A stretch of 64,000 nt of DNA from the NCBI RefSeq assembly GCF_013184805.1, contig NZ_JAATNG010000004.1, positions 283,423 through 347,422 on the forward strand, in the 5' to 3' direction. Below the pieces are notes generated by a model, which saw nothing but the letters and a program-made list of their open reading frames with translations, searched no databases and was not told the origin of the DNA. The position numbers and the translations under genes are program-made. The stretch is from Pseudoruegeria sp. HB172150. Its GTDB lineage: Bacteria > Pseudomonadota > Alphaproteobacteria > Rhodobacterales > Rhodobacteraceae. Below, in pieces: positions 25,916 to 34,951 of the stretch. Within the stretch, counting starts at the first letter, position 1. Every line of letters begins with the position of its first letter.

Positions 25916-26851
25916 ATGTCAGATACCGAGCGCCTTTTTCCCGACAATGCCGGGCTCGACCGTGCCGCCGAACTGCTGCGGTCGGGAGAGCTGGTCGCGT
26001 TTCCGACAGAGACCGTCTATGGCCTCGGCGGCAATGCGACGGATGACCGCGCCGTCGGCGGTATCTTCGCGGCGAAGGGCCGGCCGAGTTTCAACCCGCT
26101 GATCGTCCACGTGCCCGACATTGATGCGGCCCTCGCCATCGCCGAATTCGATGTGGGTGCAGAGCGGCTGGCCGATGCCTTCTGGCCCGGCGCGCTGACG
26201 CTGGTGCTGCCATTGCGCGCAGAGGCGGGGATCGCGCCGTTGGTCACCGCCGGTCTGCCGACGATTGCCCTGCGGGTGCCCGATCACCCGGTCGCGCGGG
26301 CGCTGCTGCAACGCGCCGGATGTCCGGTCGCCGCGCCGTCTGCCAACCCCTCCGGGCGGATCAGCCCGACGACGGCAGATCACGTATTGGCGGGCTTGGG
26401 CGGCCGGATCGCGGCGGTTCTGGACGGTGGCGCCTGCCCGGTGGGGGTCGAGTCCACCATCGTCGGAACGTACCCGCAGCCGACGCTGCTGCGGCCCGGC
26501 GGGCTGCCGGCCGAGGCGATCGAAGCCTGCCTTGGCGCGCCGCTCGCCGCCCATGGCGGCGGGATAAGCGCGCCGGGGCAGATGGCCTCCCACTACGCGC
26601 CCGATAGCCCGATCCGGCTGAACGTGACGGATGCGCGGCCAGGAGAGCGGTTGCTTGGCTTCGGGCCGATGGAAAGCGATCTGAACCTGTCACCGTCCGG
26701 CGACTTGACCGAGGCGGCGGCAAACCTGTTCCGGCACCTGCACGCGCTCGACGCCACGGCGGCGCCCATCGCGGTCGCGCCGATCCCCGAGCACGGGCTT
26801 GGCCGCGCGATCAACGACCGGCTGCGGCGCGCCGCCGCGCCACGGGACTAG
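25916..26851 (+). CDS. tsaC: L-threonylcarbamoyladenylate synthase (Sua5 type)
   Basis: 311 residues from the ATG at 25916. The YrdC domain (about 10-200) has FPTETVYGLGGNA, KGRPSFNPLIVHV, WPGALTLVL and APSANPSGRISPT. The C-terminal Sua5 domain (about 210-311) follows the linker GGGISAPGQMASHYAP, where the conserved GMxxxHYAP loop occludes the active site. The enzyme makes threonylcarbamoyl-AMP for the t6A modification of ANN-decoding tRNAs. Divergent from the acyl-CoA dehydrogenase. Confidence 0.95.
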   Translation: MSDTERLFPDNAGLDRAAELLRSGELVAFPTETVYGLGGNATDDRAVGGIFAAKGRPSFNPLIVHVPDIDAALAIAEFDVGAERLADAFWPGALTLVLPLRAEAGIAPLVTAGLPTIALRVPDHPVARALLQRAGCPVAAPSANPSGRISPTTADHVLAGLGGRIAAVLDGGACPVGVESTIVGTYPQPTLLRPGGLPAEAIEACLGAPLAAHGGGISAPGQMASHYAPDSPIRLNVTDARPGERLLGFGPMESDLNLSPSGDLTEAAANLFRHLHALDATAAPIAVAPIPEHGLGRAINDRLRRAAAPRD

Positions 26852-26866
26852 GCTGTCTTCGAAGGG

Positions 26867-27442
26867 TCAGGCGCGCCCGGCCGCGGCCGAAAGCGTCAAC
26901 GGGTCGATCCCCAGCGACTTCAGCGCCGCCACCCATTTCGAGGAATTGTCGGGCGCGAACACGATCTCGGGTGTCGCGTCGCAGGTCAGCCAGCCGTTCT
27001 GGTGGATCTCGTCCTCCAGCTGGCCCGGCCCCCATCCGGCATAGCCGAGCGCGAGGATGCGCTGGTCGGGGCCGCCGCCCGCCGCCATGTCCTGCAGGAT
27101 GTCCAGCGTCGCGGTCATTCCGAACCGTTCGTCGACCTTCAGCGTCGTCGATGCGGTGGCGTAGTCACCACTGTGCAGGACAAAGCCGCGCCCATGTTCC
27201 ACCGGCCCGCCGAAATAGACGCCAACGTTCCGGCTGCCGGTGCCGCGCGGGATCTCGAGCTGCTCCAGCAGGTCGTCCATCGCCAGTCCCGGCGCGGGCT
27301 TGTTGACGATCAGGCCCATCGAGCCGTCATCGGAATGGGCGCAAAGAAACACCACGCTCTTCTCGAAGTGCGGGTCGCCCATTCCGGGCATGGCGATCAG
27401 GAGCTTGCCGCTCAGATCGGTGAACTCTCCGCCGGGGGTCAT
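26867..27442 (-). CDS. YqgE/AlgH family protein
   Basis: 191 residues from the ATG at 27442; an upstream in-frame TTG at 27478 is less likely. The YqgE core is clear: LSGKLLIAMPGMGDPHFEKSVVFLCAHSDDGSMGLIVNKP, then VYFGGPVEHGRGFVLHS and LALGYAGWGPGQLEDEI. The family is widespread and structurally known, but its activity is not established. Convergent with tsaC (15 bp apart) and divergent from the DsbD-N-like gene. Confidence 0.92.
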   Translation of the reverse strand: MTPGGEFTDLSGKLLIAMPGMGDPHFEKSVVFLCAHSDDGSMGLIVNKPAPGLAMDDLLEQLEIPRGTGSRNVGVYFGGPVEHGRGFVLHSGDYATASTTLKVDERFGMTATLDILQDMAAGGGPDQRILALGYAGWGPGQLEDEIHQNGWLTCDATPEIVFAPDNSSKWVAALKSLGIDPLTLSAAAGRA

Positions 27443-27557
27443 GGGATCATCATCGCGGGATTCGAGGCCGGGCCGCAAGTGGGCGATTTATCACAGATCG
27501 CAGAGTATCGCCGGATTGTGATTTCCGCTTTACGAAGCGGTGCATAAATTAGCGCCG

Positions 27558-28379
27558 ATGCTCAAACGCCTGCTCATATCCGGATTCCTGGCCCTCGGTC
27601 TTGCTCCCGCTCTCGGCGGCGCGGCGCTTGCCGGCAGCGGTTTAACGCCGGCGGCTCCGGCGGATATCAGCGTGCTTCCCGGCTGGCGCACGCCCAACGG
27701 CACGCATATGACGGCGCTGAAAATCACGCTAGCCCCCGGGTGGAAGACCTACTGGCGCGCGCCGGGCGATGCGGGCATCCCGCCGCGCTTCGACTGGCAG
27801 GGGTCCGAGAACCTGCAGCGCGTCCAGTTTCACTGGCCCGTGCCGCATGTGTTCGAGCAGAACGGCATGCGCACGGTCGGCTACAAGAACGAGCTGATAC
27901 TGCCGATCGAACTGACCCCGCAGGCCGACGGCCAGGACATCATCCTGCGCGCTGCGGTGGAGCTTGGCGTATGTCAGGATATCTGCCTGCCGATGAACGT
28001 CCGTGTCTCGGCCGACCTGATGCCGGACGGCCCCGCGGATGCCCGCATCCGCGCGGCGCTGGCAAACCGGCCGTTCACCGCGGTCGAGATCGGGATGGCC
28101 GAAGCGAAATGCGCGGTGGAGCCGATCAAGGACGGTCTGCGCATCACCGCAACGCTGAACCTGCCAAGCCTCGGCGCGGGTGAGGTGGCGGTGTTCGAAC
28201 ATGCGGATCAGACGATCTGGGTCGCCGAGGCCGACGCGCATCGCGCCGGCGGCACATTGACCGCCGTGACAGAGATGGTTCCCCCGTCGAACAAGCCGTT
28301 TTCTCTGGACCGGTCGCAGATCCGTATCACCGTGCTCGGCGGCGATCAGGCGGTGGATATCGAAGGCTGCACCGGCTGA
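27558..28379 (+). CDS. Secreted DsbD N-terminal-like disulfide interchange domain protein
   Basis: 273 residues from the ATG at 27558 (a GTG at 27540 is possible). Signal peptide about 1-25 (GAALAGS). The body matches the DsbD alpha-type domain: GWKTYWRAPGDAGIPPRFDWQGSENL, then the redox pair CQDIC near residue 137 in LGVCQDICLPMN. This is the piece that accepts electrons from the membrane part of DsbD/ScsB in other proteins, but here it stands alone without transmembrane or thioredoxin domains. Possible partners are CcdA-type proteins elsewhere. Confidence 0.83.
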   Translation: MLKRLLISGFLALGLAPALGGAALAGSGLTPAAPADISVLPGWRTPNGTHMTALKITLAPGWKTYWRAPGDAGIPPRFDWQGSENLQRVQFHWPVPHVFEQNGMRTVGYKNELILPIELTPQADGQDIILRAAVELGVCQDICLPMNVRVSADLMPDGPADARIRAALANRPFTAVEIGMAEAKCAVEPIKDGLRITATLNLPSLGAGEVAVFEHADQTIWVAEADAHRAGGTLTAVTEMVPPSNKPFSLDRSQIRITVLGGDQAVDIEGCTG

Positions 28380-28383
28380 GCGG

Positions 28384-28713
28384 TCAGCCCAGCAGGTAAA
28401 GCAGCCCGTAAAGCACCGCCGCCCCGGCGAACACCGCCCATAGCAGGCTTTTCGTGATGTATCCGACAATCAACGTCGCCGCCGCCGCGGCAAGTCGCGC
28501 GGGATCGGTCTGGCCCCCGGTCGCCTGCGGCCAGATCACCAGCGGCGCCACCAGCCCCGGCAGAACCGCGACCGGCGTGTAACGCAGGTGGCGCAGGATC
28601 CACGGCGGCAGCTTGCGGTCGCCGATGATCCCGAGGAACGAGTAGCGGATCAGGAAGGTGCCGATCCCCAGGAGCACGATGATGGTCCAAAGCTCGGCAT
28701 TGCTGACGTTCAT
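28384..28713 (-). CDS. azlD: AzlD family branched-chain amino-acid export subunit
   Basis: 109 residues, small multi-pass protein with about four hydrophobic segments. The conserved LGIGTFLIRYSFL near 15-27, LRHLRYTPVAVLPGLVAPLV and a terminal TKSLLWAVFAGAAVLYGLLYL are AzlD signatures. It forms the exporter together with AzlC, encoded immediately upstream with an ATGA overlap. It ends 4 bp after the DsbD-like gene on the other strand, so the two are convergent. Confidence 0.92.
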   Translation of the reverse strand: MNVSNAELWTIIVLLGIGTFLIRYSFLGIIGDRKLPPWILRHLRYTPVAVLPGLVAPLVIWPQATGGQTDPARLAAAAATLIVGYITKSLLWAVFAGAAVLYGLLYLLG

Positions 28714-29441
28714 TGCATGCGCGCCTCCAGCCAGAGTTCCACCCGCGCGCCGACGATCATCGCGACGACCCCCGCAACCAGCACGCCCAGTCCCGAAGGC
28801 AGCCACGCAAAGGCCAGCGCCACGAGGATCGAGGTCACCGCCGCCGCCACATGGGCCAGCGTGCGCAGCGCCGGGGCGATGATGCCGAGAAACGCGATGG
28901 GCACGATGAAATCCAGCGCGAATTCCGGCGGTATCCGGGTGCCGAAGGCGGCGCCGAGCCAGGTAAAGATGTACCAGGGCGGGCAGATCGGGGTAGCCAC
29001 GCCAAGGAAATAGGCGATCCGGTTCGCCATCGGCATTGCCGGACGGTTCTCGTATTCCGCCTGTGACAGCGCATAGGTCTGGTCGACGTTGAAATAGGCG
29101 ATCACCATCCGCAGCGGCGTCCGCGCGTCGCCCAGATAGGGAACAAGTGCCGCGGAATACATCGCCATGCGCAGGTTCACCGCCAGCGAGGCCGCCAGCA
29201 CGATGTAAACCGGCGCGTGATCCTGCAATAGCTGGATCGCCGTCAGCTGCGCTGCGCCGGCGATCACGAGGACGGAAAAGCCCATGGTCTGCGTGATCGA
29301 CAGCCCGGCTTCGACCGCGACAACACCGAAAAGCATCGCGAAGGGAACGAGGATGACAAGGAACGGCGTGCCGTGCCGCAATCCGCGCCAATAGGATTGC
29401 GCCGGCGTTTCCGCAAACGGCGCCGCCTCAGGCGAAGACAC
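28710..29441 (-). CDS. azlC: AzlC family branched-chain amino-acid export permease
   Basis: 243 residues from a GTG at 29441. The AzlC pattern is clear: RGLRHGTPFLVILVPFAMLFGVVAVEAGLS, GFSVLVIAGAAQLTAIQLL, NLRMAMYSAALVPYL and YFNVDQTYAL. Around seven transmembrane segments. Related pairs export valine or azaleucine. The start lies inside the last codons of the upstream hypothetical gene (14-bp overlap), so translation is probably coupled. Confidence 0.92.
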   Translation of the reverse strand: MSSPEAAPFAETPAQSYWRGLRHGTPFLVILVPFAMLFGVVAVEAGLSITQTMGFSVLVIAGAAQLTAIQLLQDHAPVYIVLAASLAVNLRMAMYSAALVPYLGDARTPLRMVIAYFNVDQTYALSQAEYENRPAMPMANRIAYFLGVATPICPPWYIFTWLGAAFGTRIPPEFALDFIVPIAFLGIIAPALRTLAHVAAAVTSILVALAFAWLPSGLGVLVAGVVAMIVGARVELWLEARMQ

Positions 29442-30432
29442 CGGCCACCCTTCCCAGCAGCATGAAGGCGCGCGCGGTGCGGGTGTCGGAAAGTTCGGCG
29501 AGTTCAGCGTCGGTTGCGGTCGGCTCAAAGGCCACCAGCATGGCGTCGAAGCGGCGCAGGAAATGGTGCACCGCGTCGCGGAATTCCGGGTCCTGCCGCA
29601 TCCGGCCCGCCGACAGGGCCAGCGAGCTGCGGTCGCGCACGCCACCCAGCGCAGCGATGGTACGGCCGCGTTCGCCCGCGGCAAAGCGGCGCCAGATCTC
29701 GGGGCGGGCGCGGTCCGGAGTAAGGTCATCCATGTAGATGCCTTCCTCGGCCAGGCTGGTCAGCACGCCCTGCGCAGCAGTGATCAGCTGCGCGGTCTGC
29801 CGGTCGTGCAGGGCCAGCCGCAGGGCGCGGAAGCCCTCCTTGTCGTCGGCATTCTCGGGGAAATTCAGGGCGCGCAGGAAATCCGCAACGCTGACCGGTT
29901 CCGCCAGCGCCTCTGACGGGGTGCCGAGCGCCAGCGATCCCTGGTCGTCGGCGGTTCCGACCGGCCTTGTGGGCAGGGCATTGGCATCGGGCGGGCGAAC
30001 CTGCGGCGAGTGGCGGATCGAGGTGAAGGTAGTCAGCGCGGTTTCCGCCTTTCGGGCGGTGCGGGCGATCTCTTCCAGTTTCTGTTCGACGGTTGGCTGC
30101 ATCGCGCCCGCCGGCGGTGTCTGGGTCAGCACATAGCTTTCCCGGATCGCGTCGATGGCCGCCTGCAGGCGCGTGGATTCCTCGCGCATGATCCGCGAAG
30201 ACCGGGCAGCCGCCGCGCCGATCCACATCATCGCCACGGGAAGGAACAGCACCAGCAGCATGAAGACGAAGTTCATCCGCTCCAGCGGCTGCCGGCCGTC
30301 CGGTTCGGAAAACAGGTAATAAAGGCCGACCAGCACGATCCAGAGCACCGACACGACGGCGGCGATGATCTCTGCGGCGCTGGATTTGCTGGGGCCTGAA
30401 TTCCGGTAGGTGCGTCGTCTCGGCTTTGCCAT
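29428..30432 (-). CDS. Hypothetical protein with two N-terminal transmembrane helices
   Basis: 334 residues from the ATG at 30432. A basic N-terminus (AKPRRRTYRN) is followed by hydrophobic segments at about 22-43 and 55-76, then a long soluble part with predicted helices (RLQAAIDAIRESYVL, EQKLEEIARTARKAETAL) and a C-terminal half of about 160 residues. No recognised domain. The composition suggests a cytoplasmic helical module hung from the membrane. It precedes azlC with overlapping codons, so it may be expressed with the exporter. Confidence 0.78.
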   Translation of the reverse strand: MAKPRRRTYRNSGPSKSSAAEIIAAVVSVLWIVLVGLYYLFSEPDGRQPLERMNFVFMLLVLFLPVAMMWIGAAAARSSRIMREESTRLQAAIDAIRESYVLTQTPPAGAMQPTVEQKLEEIARTARKAETALTTFTSIRHSPQVRPPDANALPTRPVGTADDQGSLALGTPSEALAEPVSVADFLRALNFPENADDKEGFRALRLALHDRQTAQLITAAQGVLTSLAEEGIYMDDLTPDRARPEIWRRFAAGERGRTIAALGGVRDRSSLALSAGRMRQDPEFRDAVHHFLRRFDAMLVAFEPTATDAELAELSDTRTARAFMLLGRVAGVFA

Positions 30433-30465
30433 CACGTATCTCGATACGGCCGCGCTGCGGGCCGC

Positions 30466-30936
30466 TTATTTGTAAGCGATGCTGAGCACCTCATAGCTCT
30501 TCTCGCCGCCGGGCGTACGCACCTCGACACTGTCGCCTTCATGCTTGCCGATCAGCGCGCGCGCGATCGGAGAGGCGATGTTGAGCTTGCCGCTGGAAAT
30601 ATCCGCCTCCGGCTCGCCGACGATCTGATAGGTCTTTTCCTCGTCCGTATCCTCGTCGACCAGCGTCACCGTGGCGCCGAACTTGATCGCGCCGGACAGC
30701 TTTTCGGGGTCGATCACGTCCGCCCGGCCGATGATCGCCTCAAGCTCCTTGATCCGGGTCTCGATAAAGCCCTGCTTTTCACGCGCGGCGTGGTATTCGG
30801 CGTTTTCCGACAGGTCGCCATGCTCGCGCGCCTCTGCAATGGCACGGATCACGGCCGGCCGTTCGACCGACTTCAGGGTCTTCAATTCGCTGTTCAGCAC
30901 GGTATAGCCCGTGCGGGTCAGTGGTATCTTATCCAT
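30466..30936 (-). CDS. greA: Transcription elongation factor GreA
   Basis: 156 residues, standard length. The N-terminal coiled coil carries the conserved tip acidic region in [28 protein letters not shown] (about 39-66, with DLSENAEY at the tip). The C-terminal FKBP-like domain shows [27 protein letters not shown] and [23 protein letters not shown]. GreA stimulates RNA polymerase to cleave backtracked transcripts. Monocistronic by spacing. Confidence 0.97.
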   Translation of the reverse strand: MDKIPLTRTGYTVLNSELKTLKSVERPAVIRAIAEAREHGDLSENAEYHAAREKQGFIETRIKELEAIIGRADVIDPEKLSGAIKFGATVTLVDEDTDEEKTYQIVGEPEADISSGKLNIASPIARALIGKHEGDSVEVRTPGGEKSYEVLSIAYK

Positions 30937-31082
30937 GGGTCCGACGATGTTTCGGAAGACAGGCTTGGCTGTCTACCTCATCGCATGGGACCGGAAAGTC
31001 AAGCGCAAGGCCGTGATTGCCCGCATCGCGCGAGCGGGGAAAAACACGATGCGGGCGATGAGATACGGCGGATCACGCCGGA

Positions 31083-31469
31083 TCAGCCGGGATAGCTGAC
31101 CACCTCGTATTCCACCCCGTCATGGTCGTGGAAATAGAACCGGCGGCCGGGCTCGTAATCGGCATGGCTGTGCGGTGCAAAGCCCTTGGCCTTTACCCGG
31201 TCCTCGATCTCGTCGAGGTCGTCGACGACGATGCCGACATGGTTCAGCCCGCCGACGGTGTAATAGCTGATATCCTTCTTCGGCTGCAGCTTGCCCGGAT
31301 TGTAGATCGCCAGGTAACTGCCGTTGCTGCCGACATGCACGGTTCGGCCGCCATGGATCGCGTCGCCCTGCCAGCGCACGTCCCAGCCGAAGATATCGCA
31401 CAGCCAGGCGGCGGTGGCGTCGGGGTCGGACACGGTGATGTTCGCGTGTTCCAGCGTAGATTGGGTCAT
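31083..31469 (-). CDS. VOC family (glyoxalase/bleomycin-resistance fold) protein
   Basis: 128 residues forming one two-module VOC unit: LEHANITVSDPDATAAWLCDIFGWDVRW (first His near residue 8), GGLNHVGIVVDDLDEIEDRVKAKG, and YFHDHDGVEYEVVSYPG with the C-terminal Glu. The metal ligands H, H and E are in the expected places. The reaction is not identifiable. Divergent from the ETF-QO gene over 185 bp. Confidence 0.88.
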   Translation of the reverse strand: MTQSTLEHANITVSDPDATAAWLCDIFGWDVRWQGDAIHGGRTVHVGSNGSYLAIYNPGKLQPKKDISYYTVGGLNHVGIVVDDLDEIEDRVKAKGFAPHSHADYEPGRRFYFHDHDGVEYEVVSYPG

Positions 31470-31654
31470 GATCTCGTCCTCGAATCTAAGAGATTCGTCT
31501 TGTAATTCCTCAAGTTCACTTCAGGTCAAGACCCGTGTTAGCGCCCGACAGGCGGTTCGCAACGCAGTGTCGCGATTGACCCGCCGGTAAGCCGTCTTTA
31601 CCTGTGTTTCGGACCCAGCGAACCGGGCAGACTTAGGACAGGGGATAGCGAGGC

Positions 31655-33298
31655 ATGGCCGAGATCGAACGCGAGTCGATGGAATATGACGTGGTGATCG
31701 TGGGGGCCGGCCCAGCCGGACTTTCCGCCGCCATCCGTCTGAAACAGCTCGATTCCGACCTCAGCGTTGTGGTGCTGGAAAAGGGCTCCGAGGTCGGCGC
31801 CCACATCCTGTCTGGCGCGGTGCTGGACCCCTGCGGTCTCGACGCGCTGATCCCCGACTGGAAGGAAAAGGGCGCACCGATCACCGTGCCGGTGACCAGG
31901 GACAATTTCTATCTGCTGGGCGAGGGCGGCAAGATCCGCGTCCCCAACTGGCCGATGCCGCCACTGATGTCGAACCACGGCAACTACATCGTCTCGATGG
32001 GCAATGTCTGCCGCTGGGTGGCCGAGCAGGCAGAGGCGCTGGGCGTCGAGATCTTCCCCGGCATGGCCTGTTCCGAGCTGGTCTATGACGGCGACCGCGT
32101 GAAGGGCGTCGTCGCCGGCGTCTTCGGGCTGGAACCCGACGGCTCCTACGGCCCGAACACCGAGCCGGGCATGGAACTGCACGGCAAGTACGTGATGATC
32201 GCCGAGGGCGTGCGCGGATCGCTCGCCAAGGAGCTGATCGCGAAATACGAGCTGTCGAAGGACTCCGAGCCGCAGAAATTCGGCATCGGCATGAAGGAAA
32301 TCTGGGAGGTCGACCCCGCCAAGCACCGCGAGGGCACCGTCACCCACACGATGGGCTGGCCGCTGGGCAAGAACGCGGGCGGCGGATCGTTCATCTACCA
32401 CCTCGACAACAACCAGGTCTATGTCGGCTTCGTCGTGCACCTGAACTACGCCAACCCGTACCTGTCTCCCTACCAGGAATTCCAGCGCTTCAAGCACCAC
32501 CCGGTGGTGAAGGACCTGCTGGAAGGCGGCAAGCGCGTCGCCTACGGCGCCCGCGCCATCACCGAGGGCGGCTATCAGTCGATGCCCAAGGCGGTCTTCC
32601 CCGGCGGCCTGCTGCTGGGCTGTTCCGTCGGGCTGGTCAACGTGCCGCGGATCAAGGGCAACCACAACGCGATGCTCTCGGGCAAGGCGGCGGCGGAACA
32701 TGCCTACGAGGCGATCCAGGCGGGTCGCGAGGGCGACGAACTGACCGGCTACGATGCCGAACTGCGCGAAGGGCCCATCGGCAAGGACCTGAAGAAAGTG
32801 CGCAACGTGAAACCGCTATGGTCGAAGCGTGGCCTGCTGACCTCGCTGACGCTGGGCGGCTTCGACATGTGGACCAACACGCTGGGCTTCTCGCTGCTGG
32901 GCACGGTCAAACACGGCAAGACCGACGCCGCCGCCACCGGCAAGGCGTCGGATTACGCGCCCATCGACTATCCCAAGCCCGACGGCAAGATCAGCTTCGA
33001 CCGGCTGACCAATGTCAGCTTCTCGATGACCAACCACGAGGAATCGCAGCCCTGTCACCTGCACCTCAAGGACCCCTCGATCCCGATCGCGGTGAACCTT
33101 CCGGAATACGCCGAACCCGCGCAGCGCTACTGCCCGGCGGGCGTCTACGAGGTGGTCGAAAAGGACGGCAAGCCGGAATTCGTCATCAACTTCCAGAACT
33201 GCGTCCACTGCAAGACCTGCGACATCAAGGACCCCAGCCAGAACATCAACTGGACCACGCCGCAGGGCGGGGACGGGCCGAACTATCCGAATATGTAA
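31655..33298 (+). CDS. etfD: Electron-transfer flavoprotein:ubiquinone oxidoreductase
   Basis: 547 residues. The FAD motif VVIVGAGPAGLSAAIRLKQ is at about 14-32, and KGSEVGAHILSGAVLDP and GGLLLGCSVGLVNVPRIKGNHNAM are family-typical. A C-terminal 4Fe-4S cluster is ligated by Cys in RYCPAGVYE and NFQNCVHCKTCDIKDPSQN. The enzyme takes electrons from ETF, reduced by acyl-CoA and N-methyl-amine dehydrogenases such as those at 19126 and 24105, and reduces ubiquinone at the inner membrane. The etf genes themselves are not nearby. Confidence 0.96.
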   Translation: MAEIERESMEYDVVIVGAGPAGLSAAIRLKQLDSDLSVVVLEKGSEVGAHILSGAVLDPCGLDALIPDWKEKGAPITVPVTRDNFYLLGEGGKIRVPNWPMPPLMSNHGNYIVSMGNVCRWVAEQAEALGVEIFPGMACSELVYDGDRVKGVVAGVFGLEPDGSYGPNTEPGMELHGKYVMIAEGVRGSLAKELIAKYELSKDSEPQKFGIGMKEIWEVDPAKHREGTVTHTMGWPLGKNAGGGSFIYHLDNNQVYVGFVVHLNYANPYLSPYQEFQRFKHHPVVKDLLEGGKRVAYGARAITEGGYQSMPKAVFPGGLLLGCSVGLVNVPRIKGNHNAMLSGKAAAEHAYEAIQAGREGDELTGYDAELREGPIGKDLKKVRNVKPLWSKRGLLTSLTLGGFDMWTNTLGFSLLGTVKHGKTDAAATGKASDYAPIDYPKPDGKISFDRLTNVSFSMTNHEESQPCHLHLKDPSIPIAVNLPEYAEPAQRYCPAGVYEVVEKDGKPEFVINFQNCVHCKTCDIKDPSQNINWTTPQGGDGPNYPNM

Positions 33299-33346
33299 GG
33301 CGAGCGCCGAGTAACTGTCGGGGCGGCAGCAACCGCCCCAACCCGC

Positions 33347-33964
33347 TCAGTTCCCCGCCCGCTGCATCATCATCTCGTGGACCGCCTGCATGCCCCGGTC
33401 CGCCATCGCCGAGACCTCGGCGGCGTGGGTGTGCATCGCTTCCACCAGCTCCGGGTCTTCCGAGGTCTGAACCACGACGATCCCCTCGTCGGTGACGTCG
33501 ATCTCGGTGTCGATCAGGTCGCCGCGTTCGAAGAAGATGTCGAGCGTGGGGCTCTGGATGAAGATCTGGGGGTCGTCGCCGGATTCGACGCGGCCGATCA
33601 TGCCGGTGACATGGTTGACCAGCACTTCCATCACCGCCTCGTCGGAAGACCGGGTCACCGTGCGGATCCCGTTCGGCAGGTTGGTGACCTGGCGCGAAAT
33701 CGTCGGGAAGTTGCGGAACATGACCGCCAGATCCGCGCTTTCCTCCGGGGTCGCGTTGAGGCCGCGAAGCCCCGGCATGGTGACCTCGTCATGGCCGGTG
33801 CCATCCGCGCCGTGCCCATGCATGCCGCCGCCCATGCCATGCCCGAACATCTGCGCCTCCGAGGCGGCCGGACCCAACAGGCAGGCGGCGGACAGTGCCA
33901 TGATGGAAAATAGGCGGATGCCGGACAGGACGGAACGGAAACGCGGGCTACTCGGGAACGACAT
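33347..33964 (-). CDS. Hypothetical periplasmic protein with His/Gly-rich N-terminal segment
   Basis: 205 residues from the ATG at 33964, preceded by a strong AAGGAGAG site. Signal sequence about 1-37. Directly after it comes a His/Gly/Met stretch, FGHGMGGGMHGHGADGTGHD, which could bind soft metals. The rest (LRGLNATPEESADLAVMFRNFPTISRQVTNLPNGIRTVTRSSD...) is a helical-beta domain I do not recognise by name. The C-terminal MHTHAAEVSAMADRGMQAVHEMMMQ again has spaced His and Met. A metal-related role is inference only. Confidence 0.72.
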   Translation of the reverse strand: MSFPSSPRFRSVLSGIRLFSIMALSAACLLGPAASEAQMFGHGMGGGMHGHGADGTGHDEVTMPGLRGLNATPEESADLAVMFRNFPTISRQVTNLPNGIRTVTRSSDEAVMEVLVNHVTGMIGRVESGDDPQIFIQSPTLDIFFERGDLIDTEIDVTDEGIVVVQTSEDPELVEAMHTHAAEVSAMADRGMQAVHEMMMQRAGN

Positions 33965-34082
33965 GCAAACTCTCCTTAGGGCAGGTCCGGGATCTGGATA
34001 CCGCCCCGCCGCGGTGAATCCAAATGTTATATGCAAAACCACGAATTTGTTACAGGACGACCCGGTCCCTGCGCCTGGACCT

Positions 34083-34832
34083 TCACCATGGCATCGCCCC
34101 GCTGTTGGCGGAAAAGCTGCCCGTCGGGGTGCCGGGGTCCAACAGTGCCAGCCGGACGGGCTGCCGCGCGCCTTCCGCGACCGTCTGGGTGCCGAGGAAG
34201 GTATTGAGATCCGTCTTGGTAAAGCCGGGACAGACGGCATTGACCCTGATATTGGTGTCCTCGAGGTCGATGGCAAAAGCCAGCGTTACCGCGTTCAGAG
34301 CGGTCTTCGAGGCCGAATAGGTGCCGAATTTATCGCGGCTGGGATTGTCGGGCCGGGAATGTAGCGTCAGCGATCCGGCGCCGCTGGACACGTTCACGAT
34401 GCGCGCATCGGGTGCTTCGCGAAGCAGCGGCAGCATCGCCTGCGTGACAGAGACGACGCCGAACACGTTGGTTTCGAAGACCGTACACAGTTCGTCCATC
34501 GCAACCGCACTCATCCGGGTCGCGGCGATGATATCGTCAAAGCTCCGCTCCGGGCCCCCGGCATGCGAGATGCCGGCATTGTTGACCAGCACGTCGAGGC
34601 GGCCGAACTCGCGTCGCACACGATCCGCCGCGGCGGCGACGGACACCTCATCGGTGACGTCGAGCTGGATCGCATGGGCATCGCCCTCGACCCCGGCGGC
34701 TGCGGTGTCGCCTTTTTCCAGGTCGCGCGATCCCAAAAGCACGGTGAAGCCGCGCGCCGCGAGTTCCCTTGCGATCTGGAACCCTATCCCCTTGTTGGCT
34801 CCGGTGACGAGGGCGACGGGTTTGTCCTGCAT
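34083..34832 (-). CDS. Short-chain dehydrogenase/reductase
   Basis: 249 residues. Cofactor motif TGANKGIGFQIA (residues about 10-21), structural NNAG, catalytic Ser in VNVSSGAGSLT, and YSASKTAL (YxxxK). The start KPVALVTGANKGIGF resembles the carbonyl-reductase-like classical SDRs. Substrate unknown. It is divergent from the TetR regulator at 34952, with the two operator-like palindromes in between, so it is very likely the regulator's target. Confidence 0.92.
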   Translation of the reverse strand: MQDKPVALVTGANKGIGFQIARELAARGFTVLLGSRDLEKGDTAAAGVEGDAHAIQLDVTDEVSVAAAADRVRREFGRLDVLVNNAGISHAGGPERSFDDIIAATRMSAVAMDELCTVFETNVFGVVSVTQAMLPLLREAPDARIVNVSSGAGSLTLHSRPDNPSRDKFGTYSASKTALNAVTLAFAIDLEDTNIRVNAVCPGFTKTDLNTFLGTQTVAEGARQPVRLALLDPGTPTGSFSANSGAMPW

Positions 34833-34894
34833 GGTGGCATCCCTTCATGGTTTGGCTTGGAAATGTCGCCGTTCCGGATTAGGTATCGGATAAA

Positions 34895-34909
34895 CGGAAC
34901 GTTGCTCCG
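34895..34909. promoter_or_regulatory. Putative TetR operator, site 1
   Basis: CGGAAC-N3-GCTCCG, one mismatch away from a perfect inverted repeat; with flanking bases the arms extend to AAACGGA and TCCGTTT (34892-34912). It lies between the divergent SDR and TetR genes, its centre exactly 23 bp from that of site 2. Confidence 0.6.
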
Positions 34910-34916
34910 TTTAAAT

Positions 34917-34933
34917 ACGGAACACTGTTCCGT
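34917..34933. promoter_or_regulatory. Putative TetR operator, site 2
   Basis: A perfect 17-bp inverted repeat ACGGAAC-ACT-GTTCCGT, about 20 bp upstream of the TetR GTG start. Same core CGGAAC-N3-GTTCCG as site 1. Its position would let the bound regulator block its own gene and the divergent dehydrogenase. Confidence 0.68.
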
Positions 34934-34951
34934 TTTGCAAGAGGCGTATTC

